Assembly (NCBI GenBank): GCA_964556145.1 | Contig: CAZKVD010000001.1 | Location: forward strand, 1-64,000 | Reading direction: 5' to 3' | Source: F1-20-MAGs119 sp964556145 | Lineage (GTDB): Bacteria > Actinomycetota > Acidimicrobiia > Acidimicrobiales > Ilumatobacteraceae | DNA: 64,000 nucleotides | Shown: piece after piece, positions 60,391 through 64,000 of the stretch | Layout: the number at the start of each line of letters is the position of its first letter | Position numbering within the stretch: the first letter of the stretch is position 1 | Translations under genes and position numbers: made by a program | The notes under the pieces: model-generated | Told to the model about the DNA's origin: nothing | Database searches by the model: none | The model's input: the letters and a program-made list of their open reading frames with translations, nothing else

Positions 60391-60995
60391 ATGTGAAGTC
60401 GATAGCCCGTCGCGCGGCGCCAGCGGTCGGCGTCTTTTCGCTGACCTTTCTCGGAGTCCTCGCGCTGGTGCCGAAGGACTCGGTTGACGACGATGAACTG
60501 GTGCCCGTCGTGGTCGCGACGCGCACATTGTCCGACGGAACCGACGCGTCAGAAGTGCGCGGTGCGGTCGAGGTGCGGATGGTCCCCGACATCGCCCGCA
60601 GCGAGGGTGCGCTTGCGGCTCTCGAAGCGCTTCCCGATGGTGTTCTTGCGTTCGATCACGTGCCCGGTCAGCAAATTCTCACCACTTCGTTCGCAAGAAA
60701 CCATGTCGGGAGTCTCGGCGCGGATTTCGTCGCAGTGTCAGTGACGCTCGATCCGCAACGCTGGGTGGGGCCGTGGCTTCAGGCCGGGCGCATCGTCGAC
60801 GTCTACGACACACGTGAACCGAACCCGGTACTCGCTGCCGAACGTGCGGTGATTCTCGATGCACCCGATGACCCGGATGCGGTCGAGCTCGAACCGACCG
60901 AAGACACCGTCATTTCGCTTGGCGTGCCGAAGGACTCGCTCACCGAGGTTCTCGCCGCAGCCGAAAACGGCACCGTCTGGCTGGTTGGGCGATGA
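60387..60995 (+). CDS. CpaB/RcpC-like Flp pilus assembly protein
   Basis: 202 residues. One N-terminal membrane helix (APAVGVFSLTFLGVLALVP) precedes an SAF domain, VVVATRTLSDGTDASEV, then VPGQQILTTSFA and VSVTLDPQRWVGPWLQAGRIVDVYDT. CpaB proteins lie outside the membrane at the pilus base. The ATG overlaps the previous stop (ATGA). It is shorter than most CpaB proteins (about 250-300). Confidence 0.82.
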   Translation: MNVKSIARRAAPAVGVFSLTFLGVLALVPKDSVDDDELVPVVVATRTLSDGTDASEVRGAVEVRMVPDIARSEGALAALEALPDGVLAFDHVPGQQILTTSFARNHVGSLGADFVAVSVTLDPQRWVGPWLQAGRIVDVYDTREPNPVLAAERAVILDAPDDPDAVELEPTEDTVISLGVPKDSLTEVLAAAENGTVWLVGR

Positions 60996-62206
60996 TCGCC
61001 CAGGACATCGCCCGCGCGGTCCGCGAACGTCTCGCTGCCATTCCGGAACGGGCGAACCTCCCCGATGATGAATTGCGCAGGCTCGTCGAAGAACAGATCG
61101 ACTCGGTACAGCAGCTACCCACTTTCGCGGATGTCGAGAATCCCGACGGCGTCCGCCGCTCGGTCGTCAACGATCTGCTCGGATTCGGCCCGATCCAGGA
61201 ACTGCTCGACGACCCCTCGATCTCCGAAATCATGGTGAACGGACCCGGGGAAATCTGGATCGAACGAGCGGGGACCATCTCGCTCAGTGACGGGGCGTTC
61301 GAATCGTCGGAACAGTTGATGCGCATCATCGACCGTATGGTGCGGTCCTCGGGCAGACGTGTTGATCAATCCTCGCCGATGGTTGATGCTCGTCTGCCCG
61401 ATGGTTCACGCCTCAACGTCGTGTTGCCGCCGTTGTCGGTGGACGGTCCTGCGATCACGATCAGAAAATTCACCTCGTCGGGGCTCGGTATCGACGATCT
61501 TGTCGCATCGGGCACCATTTCGGCGTCGGGGGCCGATTTTCTTCGGGATGCAGTCGCTTCGAGAATGAACGTTCTCGTCAGCGGGGGCACGGGTACGGGC
61601 AAGACGACGGTTCTCAACATCTTGTCCTCGTTCATCGATCGCGATGAGCGCGTCGTGACGATCGAAGATGCCGTCGAGTTGACGTTGCGCCTGCCGAATC
61701 TGATTCGCCTCGAGGCACGCCCGAGCAATTCGGAAGGGGCCGGTGAAGTCAACATTCGCGACCTGGTGCGCAATTCGTTGCGCATGCGCCCGAACCGCAT
61801 TGTGGTGGGTGAAGTGCGCGGCAGTGAAACGATCGACATGTTGCAGGCCATGAACACGGGGCACGAAGGTTCGCTGTCGACCGTGCACGCCAATTCGCCG
61901 AGGGATGCGCTCCGGCGACTCGAAACGATGATTCTGCTTGCCGGCGTCGATCTTCCGTTGCGTGCCGTTCGTGAACAAATTGCCTCCTCCATCGACGTGA
62001 TCGTGCACCTCGCCCGCGATGCACGTGGCCGACGGTTCGTCACGACCATCACCGAGGTGGTGGGCATGGAAAGTGACGTCGTGTCGACCGCCGATCTCTT
62101 CGCGCGTGACTTCACCGGTGTCGCCACCGAGACGTTGCCGGCATTGCAGACGACCGGCCTGGTGTCGAGTCGGCTCGGAATGCGCCGTGCACGGAGGGCC
62201 GCATGA
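60992..62206 (+). CDS. tadA: Flp pilus motor ATPase TadA/CpaF
   Basis: 404 residues, secretion ATPase of the GspE/VirB11 superfamily. FGPIQELLDDPSISEIMVNGPGEIWIERAG is the CpaF N-terminal signature. Walker A is VSGGTGTGKTTVLN, the Asp box VVTIEDAVELTL, Walker B PNRIVVGEVRGSETIDMLQAMNTGHEGSLSTVHAN with the His box. It powers pilus assembly. ATGA overlaps link it to the genes before and after. Confidence 0.95.
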   Translation: MIAQDIARAVRERLAAIPERANLPDDELRRLVEEQIDSVQQLPTFADVENPDGVRRSVVNDLLGFGPIQELLDDPSISEIMVNGPGEIWIERAGTISLSDGAFESSEQLMRIIDRMVRSSGRRVDQSSPMVDARLPDGSRLNVVLPPLSVDGPAITIRKFTSSGLGIDDLVASGTISASGADFLRDAVASRMNVLVSGGTGTGKTTVLNILSSFIDRDERVVTIEDAVELTLRLPNLIRLEARPSNSEGAGEVNIRDLVRNSLRMRPNRIVVGEVRGSETIDMLQAMNTGHEGSLSTVHANSPRDALRRLETMILLAGVDLPLRAVREQIASSIDVIVHLARDARGRRFVTTITEVVGMESDVVSTADLFARDFTGVATETLPALQTTGLVSSRLGMRRARRAA

Positions 62207-62898
62207 GCTCGACGGTTCTGGCGGCAAGTGCATTCGGTGGTGCGGCGTCGTTGGGTGCGGTGCAACTTGCGCCCTTCGTTCGCCGGCGCATCCACGGTCG
62301 GCCCACGAACCCGGTCGACCGCATCAAGGCGATTCGTACCGAACGGGCGAGAAGCTCGGCGATCGAAGACCAGTTGGCGCCGGCCCTGCAATTGATCGTC
62401 GGCAACCTGCGCGTCGGGCGCAATGTCGTCGCTTCGTTTTCAGAAGTCGCAGAAGCCGTACCCGAACCACTGGGCGGACTCTTGCGCGAGGTTGTGGCCG
62501 AGGCGAAGTTGGGCACGCCGGCCGGTGAAGTGTTGATGACGGTCGCCGAACGCGAGTCGAACCGGCACCTGGCGATCGTGGCATCGGCGCTCGTCCTCCA
62601 CGGGCGCCACGGTGGATCTCTCGTTGAGATTCTCGAGACGGTCATCGAAACCGTCGAGGAAGAAGACCGTCTGCGGCGTGACCTGCGAAGCGTCACCGCA
62701 GACGGGCGACTGAGTGCCGTCGTGTTGTTGGCCATGCCTCCGGTCGTGCTCGTGTTCGTGTCGGCGATGAGTCCCGGCTACGCCGCCCCGTTGGTGACGA
62801 CACCCCTTGGAATTGCGATGTCGGGGACCGCGGCCGTTCTTGGTGCGGTCGGCTGGCGGTGGCTGCACCGATTGGGCAATCCGGAGATTGCGCTGTGA
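62203..62898 (+). CDS. tadB: Flp pilus platform protein TadB
   Basis: 231 residues. The T2SS-F domain is QLAPALQLIVGNLRVGRNVVASFSEVAEAVPEPLGGLLREVVAEAKLGTPAGEVL and following helices, flanked by membrane helices at the start and the end (LSAVVLLAMPPVVLVFVSAM; PLGIAMSGTAAVLGAVGWRWL). It pairs with TadC in the inner-membrane platform on which TadA acts. Shorter than typical TadB (about 300). Confidence 0.9.
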   Translation: MSSTVLAASAFGGAASLGAVQLAPFVRRRIHGRPTNPVDRIKAIRTERARSSAIEDQLAPALQLIVGNLRVGRNVVASFSEVAEAVPEPLGGLLREVVAEAKLGTPAGEVLMTVAERESNRHLAIVASALVLHGRHGGSLVEILETVIETVEEEDRLRRDLRSVTADGRLSAVVLLAMPPVVLVFVSAMSPGYAAPLVTTPLGIAMSGTAAVLGAVGWRWLHRLGNPEIAL

Positions 62899-63629
62899 GG
62901 GTTTTCGGGGCGGCTCTCATCGCCGTCGCGGTGGTTGCGGCCATCAATGCGTTCGGCGTGCCCAGACGGATCCGCAGTGGCACACGTTGGTTTCGGGTGT
63001 CGGTCATCGGCAATCGCAAGCGTGAGTCGGCATCGGTCAGTGCGCTCGGCGCGATACTCGGGCTTGGATTCGTCGCGGCCAGGCCGAATGTCGGCACGGT
63101 CGCAGCGGCCTCGATGATGGCGGCGGCAGGTTGGCAGATTCCCCTCATCCGCGCGCGGTCACGCGAGGAGTTGCGCCGCAAGCGTTTCGATCTCGAACTG
63201 TCCGATGCCCTGGGGGAGATGGTGATGGGCGTCGAGGCTGGGCTCACCCTTGAGGCTGTCATGAATCTCTACGCTCGTGCGCACCAATCCGAGCTCTCCG
63301 CCGAATTCGCGCGTGTCATTGATCTGGTGGGTCTCGGCGCAACGCGAAGTGCCGCACTCGACGAGTTCCGCACGCGCACACCAACGCCGTTCGTTTCGAT
63401 GTTCGTTTCTGCCGTGCAGCAGAATCAACGACTCGGGACCCCGCTCGCAACCGTGCTGCGTCAACAGGGAAGAACCGCACGTCGCCGACGCCAACAAGCG
63501 GTCGAGGAGTACTCGGCGAAGCTGTCGCTGAAGATGATCTTTCCCACTGTCTTCTGTGTTCTTCCGGTGCTACTTATCGTCATCGTCGGACCGGCAGTGA
63601 TACGCGTCATCGAGTCGTGGCCAAAGTGA
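62895..63629 (+). CDS. tadC: Flp pilus platform protein TadC
   Basis: 244 residues. Two N-terminal helices (VFGAALIAVAVVAAINAFG; GLGFVAARPNVGTVAAASMMAA) precede the T2SS-F domain (RFDLELSDALGEMVMGVEAGLTLEAVMNLYA; VSMFVSAVQQNQRLGTPLATVLRQQGRTARRRRQQAVEEYSAKLSLKMIFPTVFCVLPVLLIVI). The GTG start overlaps the tadB stop. It ends the Tad operon. Confidence 0.9.
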   Translation: MRVFGAALIAVAVVAAINAFGVPRRIRSGTRWFRVSVIGNRKRESASVSALGAILGLGFVAARPNVGTVAAASMMAAAGWQIPLIRARSREELRRKRFDLELSDALGEMVMGVEAGLTLEAVMNLYARAHQSELSAEFARVIDLVGLGATRSAALDEFRTRTPTPFVSMFVSAVQQNQRLGTPLATVLRQQGRTARRRRQQAVEEYSAKLSLKMIFPTVFCVLPVLLIVIVGPAVIRVIESWPK

Positions 63630-63674
63630 CGGCTGTCAGTCGTGAGCGGCTGATTTGACTTCTACTTTGCCCGT

Positions 63675-64000
63675 ATGGACACATTCAGAAAAATCTCAAT
63701 CACGTTTATCGCATCCGTCGCAGTTCTTGGAACGGCCGGTGGTGTCGATGCAGCCAAGAAGTCGGGCGCAATGTGCGCGAATCGCGCGGCGACAATCACT
63801 TCGTCGAATGCAACCATTTACGGGACCGAATCCAGCGACGTGATCGTCGTGACGGGAGGAGGAAAACACACGATTCAGGCACTCGGTGGTGACGACATCA
63901 TCTGTGGGTCGAGTGGCACCGACATTGTCTACGGCGGTCACGGCAACGATCGAATCGACGGCAGGGGCGGCAACGACGATCTCGACGGCGATCTTGGCGA
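63675..64000 (+). CDS. Secreted RTX-type calcium-binding repeat protein, cut by window edge
   Basis: The first 108 residues are present. A signal peptide (FRKISITFIASVAVLGTAGGVDA) is followed by a Cys-containing segment and RTX-like nonapeptide repeats: GTESSDVIVVTGG, then GGDDIICGSSGTDIVYGGHGNDRIDGRGGNDDLDGD, with the GGxGxD pattern. Such repeats fold into a calcium-stabilised beta-roll outside the cell. The ATG is six bases after TACTTT (63663-63668), the leaderless arrangement seen elsewhere in this window. Confidence 0.85.
   Translation, partial: MDTFRKISITFIASVAVLGTAGGVDAAKKSGAMCANRAATITSSNATIYGTESSDVIVVTGGGKHTIQALGGDDIICGSSGTDIVYGGHGNDRIDGRGGNDDLDGDLG

Noticed and set aside
63655..63660. 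TTGACT near the RTX gene as a -35 box
   Set aside because: It is only two bases from the TACTTT box that sits at leaderless distance from the ATG, so it cannot pair with it. No other -35 at 17 bases is convincing.
1..64000. tRNA, rRNA, riboswitch and insertion sequence features
   Set aside because: I looked for tRNA-like T-loops in the intergenic spaces, transposase frames with inverted ends and rRNA-like runs, and saw none. A tRNAscan and Rfam search would be decisive.

Overview
The window is high-GC, with tightly packed genes, many GTG starts and -10 boxes of the TAnnnT type. The gene content includes a fused LivH-LivM permease, F420/FMN split-barrel proteins, a MftD-like enzyme, an ANTAR protein and an LPNTG-anchored surface protein. 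Together these point to an actinobacterium, most probably of the class Acidimicrobiia (Ilumatobacter-like). That placement is inference from gene families, not from a marker gene. One run of 100 Ns (2129-2228) is a scaffold gap, so the sequence is a draft assembly. No rRNA, tRNA, CRISPR array, insertion sequence or prophage was recognised.

Layout. 1-3.6 kb: start of a leftward gene at the edge, metY, a NUDIX gene and a hypothetical gene both cut by the gap, and a Nei-type glycosylase. 3.6-7.3 kb: a MacB/FtsX ABC exporter with a split-barrel protein. 7.4-8.3 kb: two carboxymuconolactone decarboxylase-like genes, the second with an in-frame UGA in a CxxU motif followed by a SECIS-like hairpin. 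8.3-15.9 kb: nitroreductase, nucleotidyltransferase, 1-Cys peroxiredoxin, a divergent TetR/MFS pair, and a CsoR-family regulator with an MMPL exporter. 15.9-19.4 kb: an ECF sigma factor carrying its own zinc finger, membrane segment and outer domain, then a secreted RCC1-repeat protein. Both have the same bipartite promoter, and a third copy sits at the left edge. 19.5-25.1 kb: a branched-chain amino-acid-type ABC importer. 25.3-34.6 kb: lipid, sterol or aromatic metabolism (hotdog dehydratase, three SDRs, two P450s, a Rieske oxygenase). 34.7-39.5 kb: HtrA-like protease and a MoxR-DUF58-VWA module. 39.6-47 kb: methyltransferase, then a leftward operon of surface protein, glycosyltransferase, six-hairpin glycosidase-like protein, GH130 and universal stress protein. 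47-50.7 kb: secreted metallopeptidase-like protein, response regulator, ANTAR protein and PrfC.

50.7-58.7 kb is one rightward run: old yellow enzyme, TauD-like dioxygenase, sulfotransferase-like protein, then carrier protein, adenylating enzyme, MBOAT acyltransferase, DltD-like protein and a 43-residue membrane peptide ending in YNNF. The last five match the parts of the Dlt system that esterifies cell-envelope polymers in Firmicutes. A MftD-like enzyme follows. 58.9-63.6 kb is a Tad (Flp pilus) locus, and an RTX-type secreted protein runs off the right edge.

A theme across the window is leaderless transcription. In about a dozen genes a TAnnnT -10 box lies 6-9 bases before the start codon with no Shine-Dalgarno sequence, and this rule was used to choose several starts.
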